Source: Psychrobacter sp. JCM 18902 (GTDB taxonomy: Bacteria > Pseudomonadota > Gammaproteobacteria > Pseudomonadales > Moraxellaceae). From it: 64,000 nucleotides of DNA. A program made the translations under genes and the position numbers. This document shows positions 44,894-56,164 of this stretch, one piece after another; position 1 is the stretch's first letter; each line of letters opens with the position of its first letter. Under the pieces are notes generated by a model. That model saw only the letters and a program-made list of their open reading frames with translations, was not told where the DNA came from and did not search any database. Location of the stretch: positions 1,922,001-1,986,000 of the forward strand of contig NZ_CAJHBK010000001.1 in the NCBI RefSeq assembly GCF_904846615.1, given 5' to 3'.

Positions 44894-45637
44894 TTACTGT
44901 TCAATACGCTGCAAAAAGGCCTGCGTACGTGGATGAGTAGACACTTCGAACATCTGCTTAGCGCTACCTTCTTCGACCACATGACCATCCTCAATTAACA
45001 CCACATGATCTGCCACATCACGAGCAAATTTAATCTCATGAGTCACAACGACCATCGTCCAGCCTTCAGATGCCAGTTGCTTCATCGTGCCCAGTACATC
45101 TTGTACCAATTCAGGATCGAGCGCAGAGGTCGGCTCATCGAATAATAATAGCGAAGGCTCGATAGCGAGCGCACGAGCAATGCCGATACGCTGCTGCTGA
45201 CCACCAGATAGCTGGAACGGATACAGATCTGCCTTATCCGATAAGCCTACTTTATCAAGTAATGCCAGTGCCTGTTCGCGGGCTTGCGCCTTAGTTTGCC
45301 CTTGCACTACCGTCGGCCCAAGCATTAAATTCTCAATCGCGGTCTTGTGTGGAAACAAGTTATAAGACTGAAATACCATGCCTGATTTACGCTGCAGCGC
45401 CAGCAATGTTTTTTTCTTAGGCTTGGTAGCGAAATCAACCGTTAAGCTACCATCATCAAAAGCAATGATGCCTTGATCAGGAATTTCCAGCGCATTCAAG
45501 CAGCGTAAAAAAGTGGTTTTACCAGACCCTGACGGTCCTAATATCACCACTACCTTGCCTTTTTCGATGGTCAAGTCGATGCCTTTAAGCACTTTATTGC
45601 CACCAAAAGCTTTGTGAATATTAGTGACTTGAATCAT
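44894..45637 (-). CDS. Amino-acid ABC transporter ATP-binding protein (cystine type)
   Basis: Cytoplasmic ATPase of a polar amino-acid importer. The 247 residues have Walker A LGPSGSGKTTFLRCLN near residue 35, the Q-loop in SGMVFQSYNLFPHKTAIENL, the signature LSGGQQQRIGIARAL, Walker B SLLLFDEPTSALDPELV and the switch His in MVVVTHEIKFA. The sequence pattern is that of the GlnQ/TcyN/HisP group. It is the third gene of the minus-strand binding protein-permease-ATPase unit; the preceding permease gene ends 92 bp upstream. Confidence 0.9.
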   Translation of the reverse strand: MIQVTNIHKAFGGNKVLKGIDLTIEKGKVVVILGPSGSGKTTFLRCLNALEIPDQGIIAFDDGSLTVDFATKPKKKTLLALQRKSGMVFQSYNLFPHKTAIENLMLGPTVVQGQTKAQAREQALALLDKVGLSDKADLYPFQLSGGQQQRIGIARALAIEPSLLLFDEPTSALDPELVQDVLGTMKQLASEGWTMVVVTHEIKFARDVADHVVLIEDGHVVEEGSAKQMFEVSTHPRTQAFLQRIEQ

Positions 45638-45728
45638 AAAGCTTCCTGTTGTACTGATATCTGTTTGCTAATAACACACGCTTATCGACGCGGCATTACC
45701 ATCCTATACTGTCCAAATTATCAAGGGT

Positions 45729-46466
45729 TTATTTCGCCACGTAGCGATCAAGTCTGGTTTCAAGCTTACCTTGAATAAAGGTTAAGAACAGACAAATACC
45801 CCAATAAATAATCGCCGCTTCGGTGTAGACCAACATAAATTCATAGTTACGTGCCGTGATGATTTGCGCCTGTTTAAATAGCTCGGTTACCAATACCAAT
45901 GACGCCAAAGACGTGTCTTTTACTAGGCTGATAAAGGTATTGGATAACGGGGGTACTGACACCCGAAGTGCTTGCGGCAAAATCACATGACGAAAGGTTT
46001 GTAGATACGTCAAGCCTACCGTCGAGCCTGCTTCCCACTGTCCTTTTGGAATGGACAAAATAGAGGCACGCACCGTTTCTGACGCATAGGCGCCAATATT
46101 GAGTGAAAAGGCAATAATCGCTGAGGGAAAAGGATCAAGCTTTACCCCGATACTTGGCAAACCGTAGAAAATAATGAATAGCTGAACCAGCATCGGTGTC
46201 CCGCGAATGGCGGACACATAAATACGCGCAAGTCTGTATATAATTTCATGGAACCAGCCAGCACGCGGTACGATACGAATCAGCGCTACTGTCAGCGCAA
46301 TAGCCATACCAATCGCAAATGAGATCAACGCCAGCGGTATCGAATAATAAATACCGCCTTTAAGCATTGGCCAAAATGAATTGATGACAATTTGCGCCCG
46401 CGCAGGATCCATGAATGGTAGTAGTGCCAGTAACTCAGCTAGCATTGACGTGATAGACGCTAGCAT
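45729..46466 (-). CDS. Amino-acid ABC transporter permease (HisM/TcyL type)
   Basis: Integral membrane subunit of 245 residues with five or six helices. The family features are [24 protein letters not shown] near the start, the [23 protein letters not shown] segment with the conserved RGTP motif, [26 protein letters not shown] (EAA loop), and [23 protein letters not shown]. Its start ATG overlaps the last base of the upstream binding-protein gene, showing tight coupling. The combination with a FliY-like binding protein favours cystine or cysteine derivatives as substrate. Confidence 0.92.
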   Translation of the reverse strand: MLASITSMLAELLALLPFMDPARAQIVINSFWPMLKGGIYYSIPLALISFAIGMAIALTVALIRIVPRAGWFHEIIYRLARIYVSAIRGTPMLVQLFIIFYGLPSIGVKLDPFPSAIIAFSLNIGAYASETVRASILSIPKGQWEAGSTVGLTYLQTFRHVILPQALRVSVPPLSNTFISLVKDTSLASLVLVTELFKQAQIITARNYEFMLVYTEAAIIYWGICLFLTFIQGKLETRLDRYVAK

Positions 46467-47302
46467 TATTTTTGTTGACTTATATCAGCACCAAAGAACT
46501 CTTCGCTAAGCTTGGTCAGCGTCCCATCGGCTGCTAATGCGGCCATTGCTTCATTGAGTTTTGCCACCACAGCGTCATCCCCTTTGATGAGTACTAGACC
46601 TGAACCAGTCTGCTCACTAGCAGGCGCTGTCAGTTTGATCTCAAGTGCTGCATCTGGGAATTTTTTGAGATAATCCAATACTGCCAGATTATCATTCATC
46701 GTGAAGTCAGCACGGTCTTGCTTAACCAGTTGAATCGCTTGCGCCATACCATCGACAGGGACGATTTCTGCGCCGTAGCGTTCTGCAAGCTCACCATAGT
46801 TGCTGCTCAGTGATTGCGCAGTACGCAGACCTTTTAAACCTTCCCACGAGCTATAACGATTGTCATCAGTCGGTGCTAGTACAACCGCGCCCGACCAGCT
46901 ATAAGGCATGGCTTTGTCATACTTAGCCAAACGCTCAGGCGTGGTCAAGCTTACTTGATTGGCCACCATGTCGAAGCGTTTTGAGTCAAGACCTGCCAGC
47001 ATAGCATCCCACTGGGTCTCTTTAAATTCAACGTCTACGCCTAGTTTATCCGCAACCGCACGTGTCACTTCGACATCATAGCCAGTTAGCTTGCCACTCT
47101 CATCATGATAGGTAAATGGCGGATAAGTACCCTCTGTACCGACGTTGATGGTGCCACCATTATTGATACGTTGCAGCAAATCAGAGCCACCCGTCGCGGC
47201 ACTGTCTGTCGCATTGGTTTCTGCTTCATTGGTAGTAGACTGACCACAAGCGGCAAGTAGCATAGTACTGGCGGCAAGTGCTAAAAGAGTACGACGTTTC
47301 AT
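46466..47302 (-). CDS. Amino-acid ABC transporter substrate-binding lipoprotein (FliY/TcyA-like)
   Basis: Binds the amino acid in the periplasm. The 278 residues have a signal with lipobox LLAAC (Cys about 19), a short acidic linker, and the SBP class 3 pattern [20 protein letters not shown]. This is followed by [40 protein letters not shown] and [21 protein letters not shown]. These runs resemble E. coli FliY, the cystine-binding protein, more than glutamine or arginine binders. It heads the minus-strand importer and lies between the trp and hut regions. Cystine as the substrate is inferred from similarity. Confidence 0.85.
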   Translation of the reverse strand: MKRRTLLALAASTMLLAACGQSTTNEAETNATDSAATGGSDLLQRINNGGTINVGTEGTYPPFTYHDESGKLTGYDVEVTRAVADKLGVDVEFKETQWDAMLAGLDSKRFDMVANQVSLTTPERLAKYDKAMPYSWSGAVVLAPTDDNRYSSWEGLKGLRTAQSLSSNYGELAERYGAEIVPVDGMAQAIQLVKQDRADFTMNDNLAVLDYLKKFPDAALEIKLTAPASEQTGSGLVLIKGDDAVVAKLNEAMAALAADGTLTKLSEEFFGADISQQK

Positions 47303-47616
47303 AAGACGTCCTTATAAGAGTGAATGAATAATGCAAAAAGGTATCGTGCCAATAAAACCATAGCAACAAATAAGGATAAGACCAGCACAGGCAAATACTA
47401 TAATAAAGTATTTGCGCCGCATTATTTAGCTTTGGCTGCTCGATTTGAGGATGCTCAGCATATTTTTCAATACTGTTTCTATATTATCTTTGAATTTTTG
47501 GACATTTTTTAGGCAGATCTTAACGTTATTATTGCCAATTAAATAGCCATTTATTCATATACTAGCGCACTTCAGAAAGAATAAACGTACAAAAACAGTG
47601 AGCATGCGTAAGACTA
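47303..47616. other. Intergenic region between the ABC importer and hutC
   Basis: This 314-bp gap contains only short open frames without recognisable protein features. The importer promoter must lie here, but no clear operator or cysteine-regulator motif is visible. Confidence 0.5.
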
Positions 47617-48390
47617 CTATAATTCACCGGAGAATTGATAGCGATCGCCTGCATGCCACATCTTCACAAAGGTCAATACTCGACCTGCTGAATACGTCTG
47701 ACGACGCAATACCAATGTCGGCGATTGCGGTGCGATTTGCAGTAGCGCGGCTATCTCATCTGGTGCCGCCAGTGCACGAATGGTATAGCGACCGCGCTCT
47801 AGTGGACTTTTGGCAATGAGATAATCACTGGTGTTGACCACACTAAAATCCTGCTCAATAAATTCTGGCACCTTTTGCGCATCCACCCAGCGCTCTTCAA
47901 ACTGTATGGGCTGACCATCCGCAAAGTGAATGATTTTTACCTCGTATAAAACAGCAACGTCGCTGCTACTATCTGCGCCAGTACTGTCATCCATTACGGT
48001 TGTGTTAGAAGACACAGCTACTTCATCAATATCAAATTTACGCCGTAATTCATCATCCAACATCGCAGCCGTAAGTATGCGTTTACTCACCACTTGCGCC
48101 TGATAATCGCGGTTGGCAGATTTTAAATCCTGCGCGATATTACGCACTTCTACAAAAGTGTGATTGAACTGCTGCTGGGCGACAAACGTCCCCGACCCTT
48201 GCCGGCGCTCTAGCACTCGCTCTTCGCTCAGCTCTTTTAGCGCGCGATTGACCGTCATACGCGATACGCTAAACTCTTTTGCCAACGCCATTTCTGTAGA
48301 AATTGCCTTGCCCGCTTGCCATTTGCCCGAGTGTATATTGTCTAATATGGCGTTTTTAATCCGCTGATATGCCGGAATCGTCTTTGTCAT
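47617..48390 (-). CDS. hutC: Histidine utilization repressor
   Basis: GntR-family repressor of the hut genes; urocanate is the usual inducer. The 257 residues begin with the winged helix-turn-helix YQRIKNAILDNIHSGKWQAG, then ISTEMALAKEFSVSRMTVNRALKEL and VLERRQGSGTFVAQ. A UTRA ligand domain follows (FEERWVDAQKVPEFIEQDF, SDYLIAKSPLERGRYTIRALAAPDEIA). Length and pattern match HutC. It is divergent from hutU with about 305 bp between the starts, in which a perfect TTGTATATACAA palindrome lies. A linker-like insert (SNTTVMDDSTGADSSSD) interrupts the usual domain spacing slightly. Confidence 0.93.
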   Translation of the reverse strand: MTKTIPAYQRIKNAILDNIHSGKWQAGKAISTEMALAKEFSVSRMTVNRALKELSEERVLERRQGSGTFVAQQQFNHTFVEVRNIAQDLKSANRDYQAQVVSKRILTAAMLDDELRRKFDIDEVAVSSNTTVMDDSTGADSSSDVAVLYEVKIIHFADGQPIQFEERWVDAQKVPEFIEQDFSVVNTSDYLIAKSPLERGRYTIRALAAPDEIAALLQIAPQSPTLVLRRQTYSAGRVLTFVKMWHAGDRYQFSGEL

Positions 48391-48561
48391 GTCCGTGTTT
48401 AACCGTTAATTTCACCAATAATAATAGCGCCATAATATCACGAGATAACGTCATGAACCTTGGCAAAACACCCTAACTTCTGTCTATCTACCAAAACCCT
48501 CACAAAAATAATTGAGTCATTTATAAAAAATTGCTTGCATGAAAAAAGTATCTTTGATAAT

Positions 48562-48573
48562 TTGTATATACAA
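48562..48573. promoter_or_regulatory. HutC-type operator in the hutC-hutU region
   Basis: TTGTATATACAA is a perfect 12-bp palindrome like the HutC target in pseudomonads. It lies 134 bp upstream of the hutU start and 172 bp upstream of hutC. One site could serve both directions. Confidence 0.8.
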
Positions 48574-48695
48574 CTTTACGACAGTGCTAAAAAATCTGCG
48601 TCATCTAATCGATATTTCGCTGAATTTATAGACTGACGGTAAAACACTTACTTTGATTACTTTATCGTCTTAACAGATATCACAAGGATATGATA

Positions 48696-50414
48696 ATGAC
48701 TACTGACCATGGAACCAATAAAGAGACTAAGCTGACTCGTCGTGATGAGAGCCGCGAAATCGCTGCGCCCACGGGCAGCGCCCTACATTGCAAAAGCTGG
48801 CTGACCGAAGCACCTTATCGCATGCTGCAAAACAATTTGCATCCTGATGTGGCCGAAAACCCTAAAAGCTTAGTCGTCTATGGTGGTATCGGACGCGCAG
48901 CCCGCAATTGGGAAAGCTATGATCAAATCTTAGCGTCATTAAAAGAATTGGAAGACGATGAGACGTTGCTCGTGCAATCAGGCAAGCCAGTTGGCGTGTT
49001 TCAAACGCACGAAAATGCCCCGCGTGTATTGATTGCAAACTCTAACCTTGTACCACGCTGGGCCACGTGGGAGCACTTTAACGAGCTCGATCGCAAAGAC
49101 TTGATGATGTATGGTCAAATGACGGCTGGTAGCTGGATTTATATCGGTACGCAAGGCATCGTGCAAGGGACATATGAGACCTTTGTGGAAGCAGGTCGTC
49201 AGCATTATGATGGCAGCTGGACAGGTCGTTGGATTTTGACCGCTGGTCTTGGTGGCATGGGCGGCGCGCAGCCACTAGCCGCGACCTTTGCAGGTGCGAC
49301 TTCATTAAACATCGAGTGTCAGCAATCTAGTATCGATTTTCGCTTGCGTACTGGTTATGTCGACAAGCAAGCCGATGACTTAGACCATGCTTATGAGCTC
49401 ATCAAACAGCATACCGACGCGGGTGAAGCGGTCTCTATTGCCCTACTTGGTAATGCAGCAGATATCTTGCCAGAGATGGTCAAGCGCGCCAATGCTGGCG
49501 GTATGAAGCCTGATCTAGTGACCGATCAAACCTCAGCACATGATTTGATCAATGGTTACTTGCCAGTTGGCTGGACAGTAGAAGCATGGAAAGCTGCGCA
49601 AGAAGATTCAGAGCAACATGCAGCATTAACCAAAGCCGCCGCTCAGTCTTGTGCCGTACACGTACAGGCGATGCTAGACTTGCAGGCAATGGACATCCCA
49701 ACGACCGATTATGGCAATAACATTCGTCAGGTGGCTTTTGATGAAGGCGTTAAAGATGCCTTTAATTTCCCAGGTTTTGTCCCCGCGTATATTCGTCCGC
49801 TGTTCTGCCAAGGCAAAGGCCCCTTCCGCTGGGTGGCGCTGTCAGGTGATCCAGAAGATATCTATAAGACCGATCAAAAAATCAAAGAGCTGTTCCCTGA
49901 AAACACCCATATCCATCGCTGGCTCGATATGGCAAAAGAGCGTATTCAATTCCAAGGTTTGCCTGCCCGTATCTGCTGGTTAGGATTAGGTGAGCGTGAC
50001 AAAGCAGGGCTCGCATTCAATGAAATGGTCAAAAACGGCGAGCTAAAAGGCCCTATTGTCATTGGTCGTGACCACTTGGACACAGGCTCTGTTGCCAGTC
50101 CAAACCGTGAAACTGAAAGCATGAAAGATGGCTCAGATGCGGTATCTGATTGGGCATTATTGAATGGTATGCTCAACGTCGCAGGCGGCGCAACTTGGGT
50201 ATCGCTGCATCATGGCGGCGGCGTTGGCATGGGCTACTCGCAGCACTCAGGTATGGTCATCGTCGCAGACGGTACTGATGCTGCAGCCAAACGCTTGGCA
50301 CGAGTCCTAGTCAACGATTGTGGCTCAGGGGTTATGCGTCATGCGGATGCAGGCTATGAGCTGGCGATCAAAACAGCGAAAGATTATGGTCTAAATTTGC
50401 CGATGATTAAGTAG
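48696..50414 (+). CDS. hutU: Urocanate hydratase
   Basis: Second step of histidine breakdown: converts urocanate to imidazolonepropionate, using tightly bound NAD+. The 572 residues from the ATG at 48696 include [20 protein letters not shown], the NAD site [20 protein letters not shown], and the family signature [20 protein letters not shown] with [20 protein letters not shown]. The catalytic Cys-containing loop sits in that last third. AAGGA stands 8 bases before this ATG, while an ATG two codons earlier is poorly spaced. It is the first gene of the plus-strand hutU-permease-hutH-hutG-hutI unit. Confidence 0.96.
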   Translation: MTTDHGTNKETKLTRRDESREIAAPTGSALHCKSWLTEAPYRMLQNNLHPDVAENPKSLVVYGGIGRAARNWESYDQILASLKELEDDETLLVQSGKPVGVFQTHENAPRVLIANSNLVPRWATWEHFNELDRKDLMMYGQMTAGSWIYIGTQGIVQGTYETFVEAGRQHYDGSWTGRWILTAGLGGMGGAQPLAATFAGATSLNIECQQSSIDFRLRTGYVDKQADDLDHAYELIKQHTDAGEAVSIALLGNAADILPEMVKRANAGGMKPDLVTDQTSAHDLINGYLPVGWTVEAWKAAQEDSEQHAALTKAAAQSCAVHVQAMLDLQAMDIPTTDYGNNIRQVAFDEGVKDAFNFPGFVPAYIRPLFCQGKGPFRWVALSGDPEDIYKTDQKIKELFPENTHIHRWLDMAKERIQFQGLPARICWLGLGERDKAGLAFNEMVKNGELKGPIVIGRDHLDTGSVASPNRETESMKDGSDAVSDWALLNGMLNVAGGATWVSLHHGGGVGMGYSQHSGMVIVADGTDAAAKRLARVLVNDCGSGVMRHADAGYELAIKTAKDYGLNLPMIK

Positions 50415-50484
50415 CATACCCTTTATCCTTATAAGTGATTATTTGACATAAGGATATCATCGACATTTTATCAAGGAGGATAAT

Positions 50485-51846
50485 GTGATTGAGCAAAATA
50501 CGACACTAAATCTCAAGGATGCAGCAGCGAAACCAACTGAATCACTACTGTCTAAACCTGTAGCGTTACTGCAACTGATAGTCTTTAGTGCTATCGGTTT
50601 GGTCATGTTTTTTGTGCCATTTACCATTGGTGAGAAAAGCACGATTTTGTTCGATCATGGGGCAACTTATCTGGTCAATCAGCAGCATACATTGTCTGTG
50701 ACGTTATTGTTTTTACTGATGATCTTTGGGGTAAGCAAGCCATTTATAGACGGCTCATGGCGTAAAAACATTACCCACATGATTATGACTGCTTTTAAAA
50801 TCATTGGTCTGATACTGGCAGTGATGTATGTTGCTGACGTAGCGCCTGCCTTTATGATGGAAAAGGACATGCTGCCGTTTTTGTTTGAAAAACTGGCATT
50901 ACCAGTCGGTATGATTGTACCGCTTGGGGCATTAATTTTAGCATTTTTGGTGGGTTTTGGTTTGCTCGAGATGGTCGGTGTGCTCATGCAGCCGATCATG
51001 AAACCTATCTGGAAAACCCCAGGTTCATCAGCGATTGATGCGGTCGCATCCTTTGTTGGTAGCTACTCTATCGGGCTGCTCATTACTAATCGTGTCTACT
51101 TGCAAAAGCAATATTCAGCGCGCGAAGCCATTATCATTGCGACTGGCTTTTCGACCGTATCAGCGGCATTTATGGTCATTGTTGCCAAAACGCTTGGTCT
51201 GATGGAGTTCTGGAATGTGTTCTTTTGGTCTACGCTAGTGATTACTTTTATTGTCACTGCGATTACCGCTCGTATTCCGCCCATCAGTCTGTTTGATGAT
51301 AGCGTCGAACGTCCAACGATAGATCATAAAGGCAGCACTCGTTTGGCAGCAGCATTTGCTTTGGGTTTATCCACATCTCGCCAAGCTACTGACCTCAAGC
51401 AAATTTTATGGTCTAACTTTCGCGATGGTCTAACGATGGCTGCCGCTATTGTGCCTTCTATCATCGCTGTCGGCTTAACAGGATTACTATTAGCAAAATA
51501 TACGCCTGTTTTCGATGCGTTAGGTTTGCTGCTTTATCCATTTACTTGGCTGGGTGGCCTACCAGAGCCGCTCGTCGCGGCTAAAGGGATGTCAGCAGGA
51601 TTGGCTGAGATGTTCTTGCCAGCATTACTACTAAGTGATGCAGATATATTGACACGTTATGTCGCAGGGGTAATCTCCATCAGTAGTGTGCTGTTCTTCT
51701 CAGCCATGATTCCTTGTGTGCTGGCGACCGAGATTCCTGTCTCCGTTGGCAAAATGGTCGTCATTTGGTTTGAGCGCGTGGTACTCAGTATTTTATTGGC
51801 TGCGGCATTCGGACATCTAGCCATGTACTTCAACTGGATTGGCTAA
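50485..51846 (+). CDS. YjiH-family membrane protein, probable hut permease
   Basis: Inner-membrane protein of 453 residues with about ten helices and two Gate domains. Visible features are QLIVFSAIGLVMFFVPFTIG, the Gate-like GFGLLEMVGVLMQPIMKPIW, and the second Gate-like GLLLYPFTWLGGLPEPLVAA. A GTG start is chosen because AAGGAGG lies 5 bases before it and no ATG is in frame nearby. YjiH proteins have no firmly known substrate, but in several gammaproteobacteria such genes sit inside hut loci, where histidine or urocanate uptake is assumed. Here it is embedded between hutU and hutH, so uptake of the pathway substrate is the simplest reading. Confidence 0.75.
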   Translation: MIEQNTTLNLKDAAAKPTESLLSKPVALLQLIVFSAIGLVMFFVPFTIGEKSTILFDHGATYLVNQQHTLSVTLLFLLMIFGVSKPFIDGSWRKNITHMIMTAFKIIGLILAVMYVADVAPAFMMEKDMLPFLFEKLALPVGMIVPLGALILAFLVGFGLLEMVGVLMQPIMKPIWKTPGSSAIDAVASFVGSYSIGLLITNRVYLQKQYSAREAIIIATGFSTVSAAFMVIVAKTLGLMEFWNVFFWSTLVITFIVTAITARIPPISLFDDSVERPTIDHKGSTRLAAAFALGLSTSRQATDLKQILWSNFRDGLTMAAAIVPSIIAVGLTGLLLAKYTPVFDALGLLLYPFTWLGGLPEPLVAAKGMSAGLAEMFLPALLLSDADILTRYVAGVISISSVLFFSAMIPCVLATEIPVSVGKMVVIWFERVVLSILLAAAFGHLAMYFNWIG

Positions 51847-51965
51847 AAAAACAAATTTAATAACAAGTATTATGTTAACTAAAAACATTTAAAAAACGTC
51901 ATTTCAACCAAGGCATGAATCAAAAATAATATAACCCATGTGTCTTACAATACTAGGATCATCTT

Positions 51966-53528
51966 ATGAACGATATCAAACAATTAACGCTACACCCTCG
52001 CCAGCTTAGCTTTAAGATGCTACGTGATATCTATGAGCAACCTGTCATATTGACATTACCTGAGAGTGCTTATAAAGCTATCGATGCCTCACACGAAGAT
52101 GTGCGTACGATTATTGCCAGAGACAAAAGCGCTTATGGAATCAATACTGGTTTTGGCCTGTTAGCAAAGACCCGTATCAGTGATGATCAGCTTGAGCTAC
52201 TTCAACGTAACCTGATTGTTTCTCACTCAGTAGGCACTGGTGAAGCGTTACCAGACGGCGTAGTGCGACTGATTATGGTGATGAAAGTGGCCAGCCTAGC
52301 ACAAGGTGTATCAGGCGTACGCCGCGAGGTAGTGGACAGCTTACTTGCCTTAATCAATAATCAAATCACGCCAAACATTCCGGCTAAAGGCTCAGTTGGT
52401 GCTTCTGGTGATTTAGCGCCTTTATCACACATGACGCTTGCAATGATGGGTGAAGGCGATGTGTTTGTTGACGGTAAAAAAGTGCCCGCAGCAGACGCGC
52501 TAGCCCAGCATGGACTTGAGCCCATCACCCTAGCAGCCAAAGAAGGCCTCGCGCTTATCAACGGTACGCAGGTATCAACTGCGCTAGCATTACGTGGTTA
52601 TTTCTTAGCGCGTGATTTGCTTGAAACCGCGACTATCGTTGGCTCACTATCGATTGATGCGGCAAAAGGCTCGGACTCACCATTTGATGCCCGTATTCAT
52701 GATGTGCGTGGTCATCACGGTCAGATCGAAATCGCCAAAGCACACCGTCAATTGATCAAAGGCAGTGCCATTCGCGCCTCACATGACGGCGAGCAGGATG
52801 ACCGAGTGCAAGACCCTTACTGCCTACGCTGCCAGCCGCAAGTCATGGGTGCCTGTCTTGATATCATCAACCAAGCAGGTAAAACGCTATTGATTGAATC
52901 TAATGCCGTAACCGATAATCCGCTAATTTTCAATAACGAAGATGGCCCAGTCGCTATTTCAGGTGGTAACTTCCATGCTGAGCCAGTCGCTTTTGCCGCT
53001 GATATTCTGGCCTTGGCAATCGCCGAGATTGGCTCTATGTCTGAGCGCCGTGTCGCTTTGCTAATCGATGCGACGCTATCAGGTGGTCTGCCGCCGTTCT
53101 TGGTCGACAATGCTGGGGTGAACTCAGGCTTTATGATTGCTCATGTGACCGCAGCCGCACTGGCATCGGAGAACAAATCTATCGCTCATCCGGGTAGCGT
53201 TGACAGTATCCCAACCTCAGCCAACCAAGAAGATCATGTGTCAATGGCGACCTATTGCGCACGCCGCCTATACGAGATGGTACAGAATACTGCCACCATT
53301 ATCGGTATTGAGCTATTGGCTGCCGGTCAAGGGATTGATTTTCATCGCGGATTAGAGACTTCAGAGCCTTTAACAGTGGCACACCAGAAACTGCGTGAGA
53401 AGGTGACTTTCTATGACAAAGATCGCTACCTAGCGCCTGATATTGAAGCGGCCAAGCAGTTGGTATTAGACGGTACGCTTGCTGAGCACTGGCAGTCATT
53501 ACGTAGCGACTGGTATGAGCCTAAATAA
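51966..53528 (+). CDS. hutH: Histidine ammonia-lyase
   Basis: First step of histidine breakdown: removes ammonia from L-histidine to give urocanate. The 520 residues contain the MIO cofactor triad Ala-Ser-Gly in [21 protein letters not shown] near residue 150, the upstream active-site Tyr in [29 protein letters not shown], and [28 protein letters not shown]. The Gln-rich segment [26 protein letters not shown] is also typical. The MIO motif needs no prosthetic group beyond self-cyclisation. It sits third in the hut unit, and hutG begins 27 bp later. Confidence 0.97.
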   Translation: MNDIKQLTLHPRQLSFKMLRDIYEQPVILTLPESAYKAIDASHEDVRTIIARDKSAYGINTGFGLLAKTRISDDQLELLQRNLIVSHSVGTGEALPDGVVRLIMVMKVASLAQGVSGVRREVVDSLLALINNQITPNIPAKGSVGASGDLAPLSHMTLAMMGEGDVFVDGKKVPAADALAQHGLEPITLAAKEGLALINGTQVSTALALRGYFLARDLLETATIVGSLSIDAAKGSDSPFDARIHDVRGHHGQIEIAKAHRQLIKGSAIRASHDGEQDDRVQDPYCLRCQPQVMGACLDIINQAGKTLLIESNAVTDNPLIFNNEDGPVAISGGNFHAEPVAFAADILALAIAEIGSMSERRVALLIDATLSGGLPPFLVDNAGVNSGFMIAHVTAAALASENKSIAHPGSVDSIPTSANQEDHVSMATYCARRLYEMVQNTATIIGIELLAAGQGIDFHRGLETSEPLTVAHQKLREKVTFYDKDRYLAPDIEAAKQLVLDGTLAEHWQSLRSDWYEPK

Positions 53529-53555
53529 GCGTTAGATAATTGAAAGGAATGAGCA

Positions 53556-54638
53556 ATGGCCATAACGATAATTAGCACAACCGTGAGTCATACAGCGGCT
53601 GACATGACACTATGGACAGGCCGTGCAGAGCCATTTGAGACGGCGCGTGCCCGCTACTGGTATCAGCTCGCAAAGCCTTACGAGGATCAAAATATTGGGC
53701 TAATTGGCTTTGCATGTGATCAAGGGGTTAGGCGCAATCAAGGCCGCGTGGGTGCACGAGCTGCCCCGCCGCTGATTCGCCGAGCGTTTGCGACACTGCC
53801 GGTCATTGCGCCATTGCAAACACGCTATGATAATCAACTGGCGACATTGTTGGGTGATGCAGGCGATATCTATTGTCACGACGATGATGACTTTGCCGCG
53901 CACACTCTTGAGCAAGCTCAGCTCGAATATGCGGATAAGGTGAGCGCTATCGTCAAACAAGGCGGCTTGCCCATTGGTCTTGGTGGTGGTCATGCCATCG
54001 CCTATGGTAGTTTTTTGGGACTATGGCAGGCATTAGAAAATACAAGTGATACCAGTACCGATACCAATATTATTACCAATATTAGTACCACACCGACCAT
54101 CGGCATCATTAATTTTGATGCGCATCTTGATATTCGTCAGTCGGATGTGGCGACCTCTGGTACACCGTTTCGTCAAATTGCCAAGCATCTTACTGAGCAA
54201 AGTCAGCCATTTAACTATTGCTGTATTGGTGTTAGCCGGTTTTCTAACACTGCAGCACTCTTTGATCGTGCTGAGCAATTAGGTGTGCATATCATCAGTG
54301 ATGAAGATTGCACCAATAAGAAATGGAAAAAAATTGCTGCTCAAATAGCAAGTTTCATCGATAGCGTTGATATTGTTTATTTAACCATTGATATGGATTG
54401 CTTGCCATCGAGCGTGGTGCCGGGTGTGAGCGCACCTGCAGCCTTTGGTATTGAGCTGGGTTTCGTTGAACGCGCGGTCAAACTTATTTTATCTTCTGGT
54501 AAAGTAAAAATGGCCGACATTGCCGAGATTAATCCCACCTTTGATATTGATGCACGTAGCTGTAAAGTTGCGGCAAGACTATTAGCGACTATTATAGAGC
54601 AGCATTTACTGACTCTACAAATAAAGACTTATGAATAA
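53556..54638 (+). CDS. hutG: Formimidoylglutamase
   Basis: Final step of this Hut branch: hydrolyses N-formimidoyl-L-glutamate to glutamate and formamide. The 360 residues have the ureohydrolase/arginase metal sites: GLGGGHAIAYGSFLGL (about residue 145), GIINFDAHLDIRQS, and YLTIDMDCLPSSVVPGVSAPAAFG with the two Asp ligands. An Asn/Thr-rich insert (TSTDTNIITNISTTPT) before the second site makes it a little longer than usual. The single-step HutG and the absence of hutF show the five-enzyme pathway through formiminoglutamate deiminase is not used here. It is directly followed by hutI after 59 bp. Confidence 0.95.
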   Translation: MAITIISTTVSHTAADMTLWTGRAEPFETARARYWYQLAKPYEDQNIGLIGFACDQGVRRNQGRVGARAAPPLIRRAFATLPVIAPLQTRYDNQLATLLGDAGDIYCHDDDDFAAHTLEQAQLEYADKVSAIVKQGGLPIGLGGGHAIAYGSFLGLWQALENTSDTSTDTNIITNISTTPTIGIINFDAHLDIRQSDVATSGTPFRQIAKHLTEQSQPFNYCCIGVSRFSNTAALFDRAEQLGVHIISDEDCTNKKWKKIAAQIASFIDSVDIVYLTIDMDCLPSSVVPGVSAPAAFGIELGFVERAVKLILSSGKVKMADIAEINPTFDIDARSCKVAARLLATIIEQHLLTLQIKTYE

Positions 54639-54697
54639 AACTTTAAAGATGAATTTTATATATTCACATGACTATCAGTATTAAGCAGGAGCTTATT

Positions 54698-56023
54698 ATG
54701 AACAACTCTAGCGCACAGATACTCGACAAATCTATTAATACTACAGATGATAAAGACATCCTGACATCGTTTGACCACATCATTATCAATGCCAATCTTG
54801 CAACGTTTTCCGCCCATTATGGTTTTAATGGTAGCGACCATGTGCCTTACGGGCAACTGGAAGATGCTGCCATCGGTATTATTGATGACAAAATTGCGTG
54901 GATTGGCTCTAATAAACAAATAACTGATCACCTGTCTCATTACTCAGCAGGGCAAATAAAAAATGCTCATGGCGGCTGGATAACTCCTGGACTTATCGAC
55001 TGTCACACTCACATCGTTTATGGTGGCAATCGCAGTAACGAGTTTGAGGCACGTTTGACTGGCGCTAGTTATCAAGACATTGCGGCACAAGGTGGCGGTA
55101 TCGTCTCAACCGTCACTGCTACCCGCGCTGCCAGTATCGAATCGCTATTTGCACAAAGTGAGAAACGCTTAATAGCACTTATGAAAGAAGGCGTCACCAG
55201 TATCGAAATCAAATCGGGCTACGGCTTAGATTTAGACACGGAACGCAAAATGCTCACGGTTGCTCGCCAGCTTGGTGACAAGCACAATATCCATGTGAGC
55301 ACCACTTATCTAGCAGCGCATGCCCTACCACCTGAATACAAATCTCACATACAGGACCGCTCGGATGACTATATCGAGCAAGTGTGCGAGTGGCTACCAA
55401 TCTTGCATTCAGAGGGCTTGGTCGATGCGGTCGACGGCTTTTGTGAAAATATTGCCTTTAGCACTGAGCAAATCAGACGCGTTTTTGAGGTGGCACGCTC
55501 ATTAAACCTACCAGTCAAACTGCACTCTGAGCAATTATCTGACATAGGTGGCAGTGCCTTGGTTGCCGAATATAAAGGGCTATCAAGCGACCATTTAGAG
55601 CATTTATCAGAAGACGACATCAAAAAAATGGCGGCCAGTGATACCGTTGCAGTTCTATTGCCCGGTGCATTTTATACCCTGCGGGATACCAAGTTGCCAC
55701 CCATTGAGGCATTACGCAGACACCAAGTACCTATGGCAGTTTCAACTGATTGTAATCCAGGTACATCACCGCTGACATCGCTACTGTTAGCAATGAATAT
55801 GGGCTGTACGCTATTTTACTTAACGACTGAAGAGGTACTGGCAGGCTCAACCGTTTATGCAGCACAAGCGCTGGGGCTATCTAATAAAGGTAAAATAGAA
55901 GTTGGCTGTGATGCAGATTTAGTCCTATGGGATATCGCCCGCCCTGCGGATTTGGCTTATCAGATGGGACTAAACCCTATTAACGGCATTATGGTTCAAG
56001 GCAAGTGGCGTGAGACGGTATAG
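54698..56023 (+). CDS. hutI: Imidazolonepropionase
   Basis: Third step of histidine breakdown: opens the imidazolone ring to formimidoylglutamate. Amidohydrolase fold with one metal, 441 residues from the ATG at 54698, which has AGGAG 7 bases upstream; the ATG at 54668 is less likely. Landmarks are [29 protein letters not shown], the metal His pair [26 protein letters not shown] and [20 protein letters not shown]. It is last of the plus-strand hut run and is followed by a strong terminator. The N-terminus is longer and more polar than average. Confidence 0.95.
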   Translation: MNNSSAQILDKSINTTDDKDILTSFDHIIINANLATFSAHYGFNGSDHVPYGQLEDAAIGIIDDKIAWIGSNKQITDHLSHYSAGQIKNAHGGWITPGLIDCHTHIVYGGNRSNEFEARLTGASYQDIAAQGGGIVSTVTATRAASIESLFAQSEKRLIALMKEGVTSIEIKSGYGLDLDTERKMLTVARQLGDKHNIHVSTTYLAAHALPPEYKSHIQDRSDDYIEQVCEWLPILHSEGLVDAVDGFCENIAFSTEQIRRVFEVARSLNLPVKLHSEQLSDIGGSALVAEYKGLSSDHLEHLSEDDIKKMAASDTVAVLLPGAFYTLRDTKLPPIEALRRHQVPMAVSTDCNPGTSPLTSLLLAMNMGCTLFYLTTEEVLAGSTVYAAQALGLSNKGKIEVGCDADLVLWDIARPADLAYQMGLNPINGIMVQGKWRETV

Positions 56024-56050
56024 CGAACTTATCTAAATACTCACATTAAA

Positions 56051-56081
56051 AAAGCCCCAGTCATTGAATGGTTGGGGCTTT
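56051..56081 (+). terminator. Terminator after the hut operon
   Basis: AAAGCCCCA and TGGGGCTTT flank an inner TCATT/AATG stem, 27 bp after hutI, with A- and T-runs on both sides. Confidence 0.85.
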
Positions 56082-56164
56082 GTTAATAATAAATGCACGG
56101 CTTTGCTATCTCATTTTCAAAAAACTGAGTAGCAAGAAAAACGACTATTAGCGATACCTATCAT

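Noticed and set aside
47324..47512. 62-codon plus-strand frame in the gap before hutC
   Set aside because: The composition looks non-coding, there is no ribosome site or domain, and it overlaps the importer's promoter region.
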